Under the pieces are notes generated by a model. That model was given only the letters and a program-made list of their open reading frames with translations. It ran no database searches and was not told where the DNA came from. Positions 21,081 through 31,325 of a stretch of 64,000 nucleotides of DNA are shown here, one piece after another; position 1 is the stretch's first letter; every line of letters starts with the position of its first letter. A program made the position numbers and the translations under genes. This stretch comes from Bacteroidota bacterium (GTDB lineage: Bacteria > Bacteroidota > Bacteroidia > Bacteroidales > Prolixibacteraceae): NCBI GenBank assembly GCA_023251455.1, contig JAHEYT010000026.1:1-64000 (forward strand). The letters run 5' to 3'.

Positions 21081-21299
21081 CTACATCGAAAATAGGGCAA
21101 CTACAGGTAACAAATATAGCAATAGTTTACATTCTGTTGAAATTTACAGTGTTTTAGATTTGGCTTTTATTAACTATTTTGCATTCTGAAAATCTTCATT
21201 CCGTCATATTCCTGTTACGATAAATTACTCGCTCCTGAAATTCGATTTTTAAACCGAGGCCTATGTGCTGAAAATAATTCAGAAAAAAGATTGTAAACC

Positions 21300-21330
21300 T
21301 TTGGTGATCACTGAAATTTATCTACTTTTG
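21300..21330 (+). promoter_or_regulatory. Bacteroidetes-type promoter for rplU-rpmA
   Basis: TTTG at 21300-21303, 19-nt spacer, TACTTTTG at 21323-21330 (TAnnTTTG consensus). Confidence 0.7.
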
Positions 21331-21414
21331 CAGTCCGAAAGTTTTCGTTCAGGCCCGATAAGAGGTAATCAGATTGGTTCCCGCCTGCCGGAAGAAATAT
21401 TAAAACACATTGAA

Positions 21415-21726
21415 ATGTACGCAATTGTAGAGATTGCCGGTCAGCAAATGAAAGCTGAAAAAGGCCGCAAAATTTATGTTCACCGTTTGGAAAATGCCGA
21501 AGGCGAAACTGTTGTTTTCAACAAAGTTCTTTTGGTAGACAACGACGGTGCTGTGAAAGTTGGAACTCCTGTTGTTGAGGGCGCTAGCGTAAAAGTTACC
21601 GTTTTGGAACACGTTAAAGGAGACAAGGTATTGGTTTTCAAAAAGAAAAGAAGAAAAAGCTACCAGAAAATGAATGGTCACCGTCAATACCTGACCAAAG
21701 TTCAAATTGAAGAAGTAATCGGATAA
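21415..21726 (+). CDS. rplU: 50S ribosomal protein L21
   Basis: Start set to [17 protein letters not shown]; 103 aa. Confidence 0.95.
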   Translation: MYAIVEIAGQQMKAEKGRKIYVHRLENAEGETVVFNKVLLVDNDGAVKVGTPVVEGASVKVTVLEHVKGDKVLVFKKKRRKSYQKMNGHRQYLTKVQIEEVIG

Positions 21727-21744
21727 CATTAAAAAAAATTTACC

Positions 21745-22020
21745 ATGGCTCATAAGAAAGGTGCGGGTAGTTCTAGAAACGGTCGCGAATCAGAAAGCAA
21801 AAGACTCGGCGTAAAAATTTTCGGCGGTCAGGCTGCAACAGCTGGTAACATTATTGTTCGCCAGAGAGGTACTGTTCACCATCCAGGTTTAAATGTAGGT
21901 ATTGGCAGAGATCATACCTTATTTGCTTTGATTGATGGAACTGTTGTTTTCAAAAAAAGAAGAGATCACAAATCGTTTGTTACCGTTGAACCGGTAGTTG
22001 CTGCTGTTGAAGCAAACTAA
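21745..22020 (+). CDS. rpmA: 50S ribosomal protein L27
   Basis: [24 protein letters not shown]. Confidence 0.97.
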   Translation: MAHKKGAGSSRNGRESESKRLGVKIFGGQAATAGNIIVRQRGTVHHPGLNVGIGRDHTLFALIDGTVVFKKRRDHKSFVTVEPVVAAVEAN

Positions 22021-22044
22021 GGCGATTAAAGATATTTGTTGAAT

Positions 22045-22080
22045 AATCTCCTGCTTTTCCGAAGGCAGGAGATTTTTTTG
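22045..22080 (+). terminator. Terminator after rpmA
   Basis: AATCTCCTGC/GCAGGAGATT 10-bp stem followed by T-run. Confidence 0.88.
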
Positions 22081-22120
22081 TTTTAAATTTGCTGATCGAT
22101 AAAAAATAAAATGTACCCAA

Positions 22121-23395
22121 ATGCTTAATCTAAAGTTTATACAGGAAAATCCGGAATTGGTAGTTGAAAAGTTGAAAAAGAAACATTTTGAAGCCGCTTC
22201 AATTGTACAGCAAATCACAGCTTTATCAGCAAAGAAAAACGAGATACAGGCTACGGCAGATCAATGCAAAGCCGAAATGAATAAAATATCCAAAGAAGTT
22301 GGACTTTTGATGCGCGAGGGAAAGACGGACGAGGCCAATGCTGCCAAAAACCGAACCGCTGAGCTCAAAGATTCAATCAAACAATTGGATGAAGATTTTG
22401 CGCAAATTGATAAAGAAGTGTTCAACCTTCAGGTTTTATTGCCCAATTTACCTTCCGATTTGGTTCCTGAAGGCCGCACTCCGGAGGACAACCTGATCGT
22501 AAAAAGTCACGGAGAAATTCCCGTATTACCTGAAAATAGTATTCCTCACTGGGATTTAGCAAAAAAATACGACATCATCGATTTTGAGCTTGGTGTTAAA
22601 ATCACCGGAGCTGGGTTTCCCGTTTACAAAGGCAAAGGCGCTCGTATTCAACGCGCACTGATCAGTTTCTTTCTCGATGAAGCCCGTGCTTCTGGATTTC
22701 TCGAAATTCAACCACCGTTGATGGTGAACGAAGATTCTGGATTCGGAACCGGACAATTGCCCGACAAAGAAGGACAAATGTACCATGCCACCGAAGACAA
22801 TCTATATTTGATTCCAACTGCGGAAGTTCCGGTAACCAATCTTTACCGCGACGTGATTTTGGAAGCCAAAGATTTACCAATTAAGAATACAGCCTACAGT
22901 GCCTGTTTCCGCCGCGAAGCTGGTTCGTACGGCAAAGATGTTCGTGGGTTGAATCGTTTGCATCAGTTCGATAAGGTAGAGATTGTGCAGATTGCTCATC
23001 CTGATAATTCGTATGAGTTGCTTGATGAAATGGTCGCTCATGTTGCAGGGTTAGTTGAAAAATTGGAGTTACCTTACCGCATCTTGCGTTTGTGCGGTGG
23101 CGACATGAGTTTCACCTCTGCATTGACCTACGATTTCGAAGTATTTTCGGCAGCTCAGGAAAAATGGCTCGAAGTGAGTTCTGTTTCCAATTTCGAAAGC
23201 TTTCAGGCCAACCGCTTGAAATTGCGTTATCGCGACGAAGCAACTAAAAAACCAGTAATTGCGCATACCCTGAACGGAAGCGCTTTGGCTTTACCTCGTA
23301 TTTTGGCAGCTTTGCTCGAAAACAACCAAACTCCTGAAGGCATACGGATTCCAAAGGTTTTGATCCCATATTGCGGATTTGATTTGATTGATTAG
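22121..23395 (+). CDS. serS: Serine--tRNA ligase
   Basis: 424 aa; TAEVPVTNLYRD, CFRREAGSYGKDVRGLNRLHQF, LNGSALALPRILAALLENNQ. Confidence 0.97.
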   Translation: MLNLKFIQENPELVVEKLKKKHFEAASIVQQITALSAKKNEIQATADQCKAEMNKISKEVGLLMREGKTDEANAAKNRTAELKDSIKQLDEDFAQIDKEVFNLQVLLPNLPSDLVPEGRTPEDNLIVKSHGEIPVLPENSIPHWDLAKKYDIIDFELGVKITGAGFPVYKGKGARIQRALISFFLDEARASGFLEIQPPLMVNEDSGFGTGQLPDKEGQMYHATEDNLYLIPTAEVPVTNLYRDVILEAKDLPIKNTAYSACFRREAGSYGKDVRGLNRLHQFDKVEIVQIAHPDNSYELLDEMVAHVAGLVEKLELPYRILRLCGGDMSFTSALTYDFEVFSAAQEKWLEVSSVSNFESFQANRLKLRYRDEATKKPVIAHTLNGSALALPRILAALLENNQTPEGIRIPKVLIPYCGFDLID

Positions 23396-23418
23396 TCTTG
23401 AATATTTCAGCATATGAA

Positions 23419-23459
23419 GAGGCTGTTTCGGAAAAAGTACCGAAGCAGCCTCTTTTTTT
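23419..23459 (+). terminator. Terminator after serS
   Basis: GAGGCTGTTTCGG/CCGAAGCAGCCTC stem (one GU) plus T-run. Confidence 0.88.
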
Positions 23460-23494
23460 GTAAATTTGATGTCCACTGATTAATTAGCCAACGC

Positions 23495-24967
23495 ATGAAC
23501 AAACTATTGAAGCATTCGCTTTTTACCGGATTTGCTGTCGCTTCTATTCCAATACTAAGTTTTTCCGCAGAAAAAATAAGTACTCCAAACATTGTCCTGA
23601 TATTCATGGATGATATGGGCTATGGAGATTTGAGTTGTTATGGCGCGTTGCAGTATAAAACCCCGAATCTCGATAAGTTTGCTTCACAAGGGGTTCGTTT
23701 TACCAACTTTGTTTCGGCCCAGGCGGTGTGCAGTGCCTCGCGTGCCGGAATCCTGACAGGTTGTTATCCCAACCGGGTAGGAATTTCAGGAGCATTGATG
23801 CCCGACGCAAATATCGGGTTAAATCCTTCGGAAGAAATAATTCCTGAAATCCTGAAAAGGCGCAACTACAAAACGTCTGCAATCGGTAAATGGCATTTGG
23901 GGCATTTACCCGATTTTCTTCCTTTGCAGCAAGGCTTTGATGAGTATTTGGGTTTGCCGTACTCGAACGACATGTGGCCTGTGAATTACGATGGGGAGCC
24001 GGCAATTGCCGATAAAAACAACAGAAAATACAACTATCCGCCTTTGCCGCTGATTGATGGCAATAATAAAATCAGGGAAATCAAGACGCTCGGAGATCAA
24101 TCTGAATTGACGACCATTTATACTGAAAGGGCGGTTCGGTTCATTACCCAAAACACCAAGAATCCGTTCTTTTTATATCTGGCTCATTCAATGCCGCATG
24201 TTCCGCTGGCTGTTTCATCCAGGTTTAAAGGAAAAAGCAAGCAAGGCATGTATGGCGATGTGATTATGGAAATTGATTGGTCGGTAGGCGAAATAATGAA
24301 AACGCTTCAGGAAAACGGGTTGGACAAAAATACCTTGGTAATTTTCACTTCAGACAATGGCCCGTGGCTCAACTTTGGCAACCATGCCGGTTCAACCGGT
24401 GGATTTCGCGAAGGAAAAGGCACCAGCTTTGAAGGCGGCCAGCGGGTTCCCTGCCTGATGAAATGGCCGGGCCATGTTCAGGAAGGAACGGTTTGCAACA
24501 AATTGGCTTCAACTATCGATATTCTGCCAACTCTGGCAGCAATTACCAATTCGCCCCTTCCGGAAAAGAAAATTGATGGAGTGAATATTTTGCCGCTTAT
24601 ACTTGGAGACGAAAATGCCGATCCGCGCGAATCGTTTCTGTATTATTACCGCAAAAACAGTCTGGAAGCCGTCCGTAAAGGTGATTGGAAACTCGTATTT
24701 GCACATCCGGGCCGAACCTATGTTGGGTTTAAGCAGGGCGCTGACGGATTTCCCGGGGGTGCAAACGAAAATTTCCCGTACGAAGAAGGTTTGTATGATC
24801 TTCGGCGCGAGCCGGGCGAGCGGTACGATGTGAAAGAATATTATCCGGAGGTGGTTGCCGAACTCAAAAAACTGGCCGATGCTGCCCGTGAGGATTTAGG
24901 CGACGACATTCAAAAGATGGAAGGGCAAAATCGCCGCGAACCGGGTCTAATTCAGCTAGCCAAATAA
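23495..24967 (+). CDS. Secreted sulfatase (S1 family)
   Basis: 490 aa, signal peptide, FGly motif CSASRAGILTG, FMDDMGYGDLSCYG metal-binding motif. Confidence 0.93.
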   Translation: MNKLLKHSLFTGFAVASIPILSFSAEKISTPNIVLIFMDDMGYGDLSCYGALQYKTPNLDKFASQGVRFTNFVSAQAVCSASRAGILTGCYPNRVGISGALMPDANIGLNPSEEIIPEILKRRNYKTSAIGKWHLGHLPDFLPLQQGFDEYLGLPYSNDMWPVNYDGEPAIADKNNRKYNYPPLPLIDGNNKIREIKTLGDQSELTTIYTERAVRFITQNTKNPFFLYLAHSMPHVPLAVSSRFKGKSKQGMYGDVIMEIDWSVGEIMKTLQENGLDKNTLVIFTSDNGPWLNFGNHAGSTGGFREGKGTSFEGGQRVPCLMKWPGHVQEGTVCNKLASTIDILPTLAAITNSPLPEKKIDGVNILPLILGDENADPRESFLYYYRKNSLEAVRKGDWKLVFAHPGRTYVGFKQGADGFPGGANENFPYEEGLYDLRREPGERYDVKEYYPEVVAELKKLADAAREDLGDDIQKMEGQNRREPGLIQLAK

Positions 24968-24984
24968 TCATCAAAATACTAACC

Positions 24985-26559
24985 ATGAATACAACAAAAA
25001 CCTTAACCTTGCTGAGTTTGTGTTCCGCAGGTATTCTTCCTTCGTGCAACAAGCCAGCTCCAAAACTAACCCGTCCGAATATCATTTTTATCATGAGCGA
25101 CGACCATGCTTATCAGGCCATTAGCGCCTATGGACATGGTTTAAACGAAACTCCGAATATTGATCGGATTGCCCGCGAAGGCGCTATTTTCAACAGAGGA
25201 TTTGTAACCAATTCGATATGTGCCCCCAGTCGGGCGGTTATTTTAACCGGAAAATTCAGTCATTTGAATGGTAAAGTCGATAATCGGGTCCCTTTTGATT
25301 GGAACCAGCAGAGCTTTGCAAAAATACTTCAGCAAAGCGGGTATCAAACTGCATTGATCGGTAAGATTCATCTGGAAGGTTCTCCACAAGGGTTTGATTA
25401 TTGGAATGTACTTCCCGGACAGGGAAATTATTACAATCCCGATTTTATTGAAAACGGCGTAAAGAAACAGTTTTCAGGTTATGTTACTACGTTGACAACC
25501 GAATTTGCCTTAAATTGGCTCGACAAAACCCGCAATAAATCGAAGCCCTTTTTGTTGATGTATCATCAGAAAGCTCCGCATCGCAACTGGCTTCCTGAAG
25601 AGAAATATCTTGATTTATATGAAGACCGCGATTTCCCTTTCCCTGAAAACTTCTTTGACGATTATGAAGGACGTGGAACTGCTGCACACACTCAGGAAAT
25701 GGGTGTCGTAAAGGATATGAGATGGGGCCATGACATGAAATTTGAAAATGATCCATATACTGGCAAACCTACCGGTTTCGAGAGTGATATAAACCGGATG
25801 GATGATAAACAACGTGAAGCTTGGCGAAAAGCCTATAACCCGCGTAACGAATCATTCCTGAAAAACAAACCTGAGGGTAAAGATTTGGCAAAATGGAAAT
25901 ATCAAAGGTACCTGCGCGATTACCTGAAATGCATTAAATCGGTTGATGATGGCGTTGGCGAGGTATTGGATTATCTGGATAAAAATGGATTATCTGAAAA
26001 TACCATCGTGATCTATACTTCTGATCAGGGATTTTATTTAGGCGAACACGGTTGGTTCGATAAACGTTTCATGTACGAAGAATCGTTCCGGACCCCAATA
26101 TTGATGCGCTATCCGAAGGAAATAAAATCAGGAACAGTAGTCGATCAGTTGGTTCAGAACCTTGATTTTGCTCCAACCTTTCTGGATTATGCAGGGGTAA
26201 AAGCTCCCGCCGACATGCAGGGCTTATCGTTCAGGAAAGTGGTAAACGGTGAAAAGGGTCAGTGGCGCGATGCCATTTATTACCAATATTACGAATACCC
26301 GGCTGAGCACATGGTAAAACGTCATTACGGAGTTCGAACCGATCGGTATAAACTCATTCATTTTTATAATGATGTGGATGAATGGGAAATGTATGATCTG
26401 GAAAAAGATCCGCACGAAATGAAAAGTATCTATAACGACCCGGCTTATGCTGATGTCCAAACGGATATGCACAAACGCCTTACTGAATTGCGCAATCAAT
26501 ACGGCGATTCGGATGAATTGGATCAGAAGTTTATTCAGGAGTTTGCCAAAAAGAAATAA
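24985..26559 (+). CDS. Secreted sulfatase (S1 family)
   Basis: 524 aa, lipoprotein-like N-terminus, FGly motif CAPSRAVILTG, GKIHLEG, YTSDQGFYLGEHGW. Confidence 0.93.
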   Translation: MNTTKTLTLLSLCSAGILPSCNKPAPKLTRPNIIFIMSDDHAYQAISAYGHGLNETPNIDRIAREGAIFNRGFVTNSICAPSRAVILTGKFSHLNGKVDNRVPFDWNQQSFAKILQQSGYQTALIGKIHLEGSPQGFDYWNVLPGQGNYYNPDFIENGVKKQFSGYVTTLTTEFALNWLDKTRNKSKPFLLMYHQKAPHRNWLPEEKYLDLYEDRDFPFPENFFDDYEGRGTAAHTQEMGVVKDMRWGHDMKFENDPYTGKPTGFESDINRMDDKQREAWRKAYNPRNESFLKNKPEGKDLAKWKYQRYLRDYLKCIKSVDDGVGEVLDYLDKNGLSENTIVIYTSDQGFYLGEHGWFDKRFMYEESFRTPILMRYPKEIKSGTVVDQLVQNLDFAPTFLDYAGVKAPADMQGLSFRKVVNGEKGQWRDAIYYQYYEYPAEHMVKRHYGVRTDRYKLIHFYNDVDEWEMYDLEKDPHEMKSIYNDPAYADVQTDMHKRLTELRNQYGDSDELDQKFIQEFAKKK

Positions 26560-26568
26560 ATAAACAAT

Positions 26569-26605
26569 AAACAGAGAGTCTCACCAAAAGTGGGACTTTC
26601 TGTTT
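26569..26605 (+). terminator. Putative terminator after the sulfatase pair
   Basis: AAACAGAGAGTC/GACTTTCTGTTT near-perfect stem; weak T-tract. Confidence 0.5.
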
Positions 26606-26642
26606 AATATCTTTTCTTATCTTTAAGCAAACTGAAAATATT

Positions 26643-28643
26643 ATGAAACTTCCAAATTTAATCAAAAACGATACTTACCTCGAGCCATTCACTTCCATTA
26701 TCATGGATCGTTTACAGGTTGCAAAAGATAAGGAACAAGAAATTCTGCGCGGCCAAAGTTTGAGTGATTTTTCGCAGGGGCATAAATGGTATGGATTGCA
26801 CCGCGAAAACAACCAATGGGTTATACGCGACTGGGCGCCCAATGCCACTGAAATTTACCTGATTGGTCAATTTAATGACTGGCAGGAGTTGCCCGAATAT
26901 TCGTTTAATTTCACCGGATCGGGTAACTGGGAACTTCGACTTTCTCAGGAAAAGATGAGCCATGGTGATTTATTCGCCTTTTCAACTTATTGGGAAGGTG
27001 GTCAGGGCAAACGTATTCCGGCCTGGGCCAACCGGGTTGTTCAGGACGATCATACCAAGATATTCAATGCTCAGGTTTGGGCTCCCGAAAAAGATTTCAA
27101 ATGGAAGCACTCCAAATTTCAGCGATCAGCCGAGGCACCTCTGATTTACGAAGGTCATATTGGAATGGCGGGTGAAGATCCGCGGGTACATACCTATAAC
27201 GAATTTCGTATGAACATCCTGCCGCGAATTCAGCGGGCAGGCTACAATACTATTCAGCTTATGGCTATTCCGGAACATCCATATTACGGAAGTTTTGGGT
27301 ATCATGTGTCAAGCTTTTTTGCACCCTCATCGCGGTTTGGTACTCCGGAAGAACTGAAACAACTGGTTGATGAAGCGCATGGAATGGGTATTTCAGTCAT
27401 CATCGATTTGGTGCACTCGCACGCCGTGAAAAACGAGGCTGAAGGGTTGGGAAAATACGACGGAACGCGTTGGCAGTTTTTCCATGACGGACCAAAAGGT
27501 GAACATCCGGCCTGGGATTCATATTGTTTTAACTACGGAAAAACAGAGGTGCTGCATTTTCTGCTTTCAAATATTCGCTATTGGCTCGAAGACTTTAAGT
27601 TCGATGGTTTCCGCTTTGATGGTGTGACGAGTATGCTATATTTCGATCACGGTTTAGGAAAGGCTTTTACTTGTTACGACGATTATTTTAACGCCGGACT
27701 CGATCAGGAAGCGTTCTCTTATTTCATCATGGCTAACCGGTTAATTCATGAAATAAATCCAAATGCACTTTCGATTGCTGAAGAAATGAGTGGATTGCCT
27801 GGTTTGGCAACGCCACATAAAGATGGCGGAATGGGTTTCGATTATCGTATGGCGATGGGTGTTCCTGATTTCTGGATCAAGCTGATAAAAGAAGTTTCGG
27901 ATGAAAAATGGGATGTCGGGAATATTTTCTACGAACTGACCTCGAAACGGATGGACGAAAAAGTGGTTAGTTATGCCGAGTCGCACGATCAGGCTTTGGT
28001 GGGTGACAAAACGATTATCTTCCGTTTGATCGATAAGGAAATGTATTTCAGTATGCGGAAAGATCAGCCCAACATGGCCGTAGAACGCGGTATTGCCCTG
28101 CATAAAATGATCCGCCTGGCGACTTTATCGTGTGCCGGAGGTGCCTACCTTAATTTTATGGGAAATGAATTCGGACATCCGGAGTGGATTGATTTTCCGA
28201 GGGATGGAAATGACTGGTCGTATGCCCACGCCCGGAGATTGTGGAGTTTGGAAGACAACAAAGAGTTGAAATACTGTTGGTTATCGGACTTCGATCGCGA
28301 AATGATTGCTCTGGCCAAAAAAGACAAGCTGATCGAAACTCCGGAAGTGTATTGGGTACACGACCATAAAGAAAATGAAGTACTTGCCTATACAAGGGGC
28401 AAATTTCTGTTTGTATTCAATTTCCACCCAACACAATCGCTGGTCGATTATGGAATTCCATTGGAAACTTCGAAATATAAAATCGTGTTGAATACCGACG
28501 AAGACCGTTTTGGTGGTCAAAATCGAGTTGATAATCAGCTGACTTATGGCACTCATCCATCAGGCGATGCAAATAGCCAGCAATATCTATTGCTTTATTT
28601 ACCTGCCCGGACGGCTCTTGTCTTAAAGAAGCAGGGGAAATAA
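26643..28643 (+). CDS. 1,4-alpha-glucan branching enzyme, GH13 (eukaryote-like type)
   Basis: 666 aa; WAPNATEIYLIGQFNDWQ, YEGHIGMAGEDPRVHTYNEF, FDGFRFDGVTSM, SYAESHDQALVGDKT, YLNFMGNEFGHPEWIDFPR. Confidence 0.93.
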   Translation: MKLPNLIKNDTYLEPFTSIIMDRLQVAKDKEQEILRGQSLSDFSQGHKWYGLHRENNQWVIRDWAPNATEIYLIGQFNDWQELPEYSFNFTGSGNWELRLSQEKMSHGDLFAFSTYWEGGQGKRIPAWANRVVQDDHTKIFNAQVWAPEKDFKWKHSKFQRSAEAPLIYEGHIGMAGEDPRVHTYNEFRMNILPRIQRAGYNTIQLMAIPEHPYYGSFGYHVSSFFAPSSRFGTPEELKQLVDEAHGMGISVIIDLVHSHAVKNEAEGLGKYDGTRWQFFHDGPKGEHPAWDSYCFNYGKTEVLHFLLSNIRYWLEDFKFDGFRFDGVTSMLYFDHGLGKAFTCYDDYFNAGLDQEAFSYFIMANRLIHEINPNALSIAEEMSGLPGLATPHKDGGMGFDYRMAMGVPDFWIKLIKEVSDEKWDVGNIFYELTSKRMDEKVVSYAESHDQALVGDKTIIFRLIDKEMYFSMRKDQPNMAVERGIALHKMIRLATLSCAGGAYLNFMGNEFGHPEWIDFPRDGNDWSYAHARRLWSLEDNKELKYCWLSDFDREMIALAKKDKLIETPEVYWVHDHKENEVLAYTRGKFLFVFNFHPTQSLVDYGIPLETSKYKIVLNTDEDRFGGQNRVDNQLTYGTHPSGDANSQQYLLLYLPARTALVLKKQGK

Positions 28644-28750
28644 ATCGTGTTACGGGATGCGGAACTCGTAATCCGAAACCCGAAACCCGTAATATTTTCT
28701 CCAGCTATCTGTGAACTTTAAAATTGCAAATTGTTTAATCGTAAATATTT

Positions 28751-29746
28751 ATGCGGTTTTTTACTGAAATCCAAATCGCTGAATTTCACAGTCAAATGGA
28801 TTATTCGAAAAGTATGATGCTTTTTGGATCGTGCTTTTCAGAGAACATTGGGCAGAAATTGATTGATCTGAAGTTCGATGTGGATATGAATCCATTTGGA
28901 ATTTTATACAACCCGGAATCTATTGCCAACAGCCTCCGAATATTACTTGAAAAGCGGGTTTTTACTGAAGACGATCTTTTTCAGGATCAGGGTTTATGGA
29001 ATAGTTTTTATCATCACAGCCGCTTTTCAGACGTTGACCAGGGCGCGGCTCTCGAACGAATCAACAACCGTATTTCATCATCGCATGAATTCCTGAAGAA
29101 GGCTGATTTTTTGGTTATCACCTTCGGAACTGCATGGGTTTACGAACTCCGGAAAACCGGACAAATTGTTTCCAACTGCCATAAAATACATGCTGCCGAA
29201 TTTAAACGATTCCGGCTTGGAGTATATGAAATTACCAATGTTTATCGCGAATTGCTGGAGCAACTTTGGAAGTTCAATCCGGAGTTGAAAGTTATTTTTA
29301 CGGTAAGTCCTATTCGCCATTGGAAAGATGGCGCGGCAGAAAATCAGCTCAGCAAAGCAACACTTATACTGGCTATTGATCAGCTGATCAAAGGATTTGG
29401 AAATCAGTCGTGCGCATATTTCCCGTCGTACGAATTGATGATGGACGAATTGCGCGATTATCGTTTCTATGCTGACGATATGCTGCATATCAACCCGGTT
29501 GCTGTTGACTATATCTTTGAGCGCTTTAGCAAAGTCATGATTGCCAAAGAAAGCATGGACGTTTCCAAGAAAGTGATGAAAATCCGGAAAGCTTTTGAAC
29601 ATCGTCCGGTTAATCCGGCAACCGAGGAATTCAAAGTGTTTATACAACAAAACTTAAATCAGATCAGTCAATTGACAAGCCAGTTTCCAAACCTTGATTT
29701 TTCTCAGGAACAAACTTATTTTGAAGCTAAACTTGCCGCATTTTAA
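28751..29746 (+). CDS. GSCFA domain-containing protein
   Basis: 331 aa with GSCFSENIGQKL near the N-terminus. Confidence 0.9.
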   Translation: MRFFTEIQIAEFHSQMDYSKSMMLFGSCFSENIGQKLIDLKFDVDMNPFGILYNPESIANSLRILLEKRVFTEDDLFQDQGLWNSFYHHSRFSDVDQGAALERINNRISSSHEFLKKADFLVITFGTAWVYELRKTGQIVSNCHKIHAAEFKRFRLGVYEITNVYRELLEQLWKFNPELKVIFTVSPIRHWKDGAAENQLSKATLILAIDQLIKGFGNQSCAYFPSYELMMDELRDYRFYADDMLHINPVAVDYIFERFSKVMIAKESMDVSKKVMKIRKAFEHRPVNPATEEFKVFIQQNLNQISQLTSQFPNLDFSQEQTYFEAKLAAF

Positions 29747-29858
29747 TCGGTAAATGCTTTTAATTCTTCCTGTCCGGCAACAACGAGACTTACGCGGTTT
29801 TTTATACTTTTGACTTTATACTTCGGCGATGCCCAGTGCACGCCTTTTACCTTGAATT

Positions 29859-31154
29859 ATGAAGGTTTTGATGTTTGGATGGGAATTTCCGCCTCATATA
29901 TCGGGAGGTTTGGGAACGGCCTGTTTCGGTTTGACAAAAGGATTGGCTCAACTCAATGATGTTGAGGTCACTTTTGTTGTACCCAAAGCCTGGGGTGACG
30001 AAGATCTGTCGAATGTCACTTTGCTGGGAGCCGATCAAGTACCTGTTATTCACCAGCAAATTAATTTTATGGACGCAAAGTCGAAGGTTGAATACTACGA
30101 ACTTCAATCCGAATTAATTCCTTACCTCGGAACTTCCGAATTTGATGAATTGAAATCACAAATTTCTTCCGGAGAGAAACGATTAATTGAAACAACTCCG
30201 GATGGAAAACTTGTTTTTGGAGGCGATTACGGTCAAAATCTATTTCAGGAAATAGATTATTACGCCGTTGTAGCCGAAAAACTTGCCGGTGAAATTGATT
30301 TTGATGTGATTCATGTACACGACTGGATGTGCTTTCGGGCAGGAATGGCAGCCAAACGGATTTCGGGCAAACCACTTGTTGTGCATGTTCACTCCACTGA
30401 ATTCGACCGTTCAGGAAGTTCTGTTAATCCTGCGATTTGCGCCATTGAAAAAGAAGGGTTGGAAGCTGCCGACAAAATCATTGCAGTTAGCCATTTAACC
30501 CGTTCCATCATGATCCGGAAATACAAAATAAATCCAAAGAAAGTAATCACAGTTTATAATGCGGTGGATTCTGGGCGTTCTGGAGGCACACAAGTTTCCA
30601 GAGAATATACCAATGATAAAGTTGTGAGTTTTCTGGGGCGGATAACCATGCAAAAAGGCCCTGAGTATTTTGTTGAAGTGGCCAGCCTGGTGCTTCAGAA
30701 AATGAAAAACGTGCGTTTTGTAATGGCAGGCAAAGGCGATTTGTTAAACGAGATAAAGCAAAGAGTAGCAACCTTGAATATTTCAGAGTATTTTCAATTT
30801 CCAGGCTTTGTAGCTGATAGCGAAATCTCTGAACTTTTTCGGATTAGTGATGTTTTTGTCATGCCTTCAGTGTCGGAACCATTTGGATTAGTTACGCTTG
30901 AAGCCATGCAGGCAGGAGTTCCGGTGGTGATTTCAAAACAATCGGGCGTATCGGAGGTAGTGACAAATGCGATTAAGGTTGATTATTGGGATATCCAGGC
31001 AATGGCTGACGCTATTTATTCATTACTGATAAATCAGGAATATGGCATTAGGCTTGGGTTGAAAGGAAAAAAGGAGGCTGAAAAACAAACTTGGAAAAAT
31101 GCCGCATCGAAAGTGGACAAAATATACTTTAAACTTCTTGAGGTTGCGAAATAG
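29859..31154 (+). CDS. Glycosyltransferase, glycogen synthase-like / GT4
   Basis: 431 aa; MKVLMFGWEFPPHISGGLGTACFGL, VIHVHDWM, SVSEPFGLVTLEAMQAGVPVV. Confidence 0.88.
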   Translation: MKVLMFGWEFPPHISGGLGTACFGLTKGLAQLNDVEVTFVVPKAWGDEDLSNVTLLGADQVPVIHQQINFMDAKSKVEYYELQSELIPYLGTSEFDELKSQISSGEKRLIETTPDGKLVFGGDYGQNLFQEIDYYAVVAEKLAGEIDFDVIHVHDWMCFRAGMAAKRISGKPLVVHVHSTEFDRSGSSVNPAICAIEKEGLEAADKIIAVSHLTRSIMIRKYKINPKKVITVYNAVDSGRSGGTQVSREYTNDKVVSFLGRITMQKGPEYFVEVASLVLQKMKNVRFVMAGKGDLLNEIKQRVATLNISEYFQFPGFVADSEISELFRISDVFVMPSVSEPFGLVTLEAMQAGVPVVISKQSGVSEVVTNAIKVDYWDIQAMADAIYSLLINQEYGIRLGLKGKKEAEKQTWKNAASKVDKIYFKLLEVAK

Positions 31155-31325
31155 CATAATTAACAGTCATCCCATCAATTATTTACCAAATATTTAACGT
31201 CCTTTTTACATTTAGATCATTCAAATAAGTGTTTTTTTGACTTCTTTTGTTGTTTAATTTACTTGCCTTGAAAGTGAATTAGATAGGTAAAGACTATTAG
31301 CAGTATACACATAAAAACAACAACT

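Noticed and set aside
29078-29650. 190-aa minus-strand ORF
   Set aside because: Antisense to the GSCFA gene; shadow ORF
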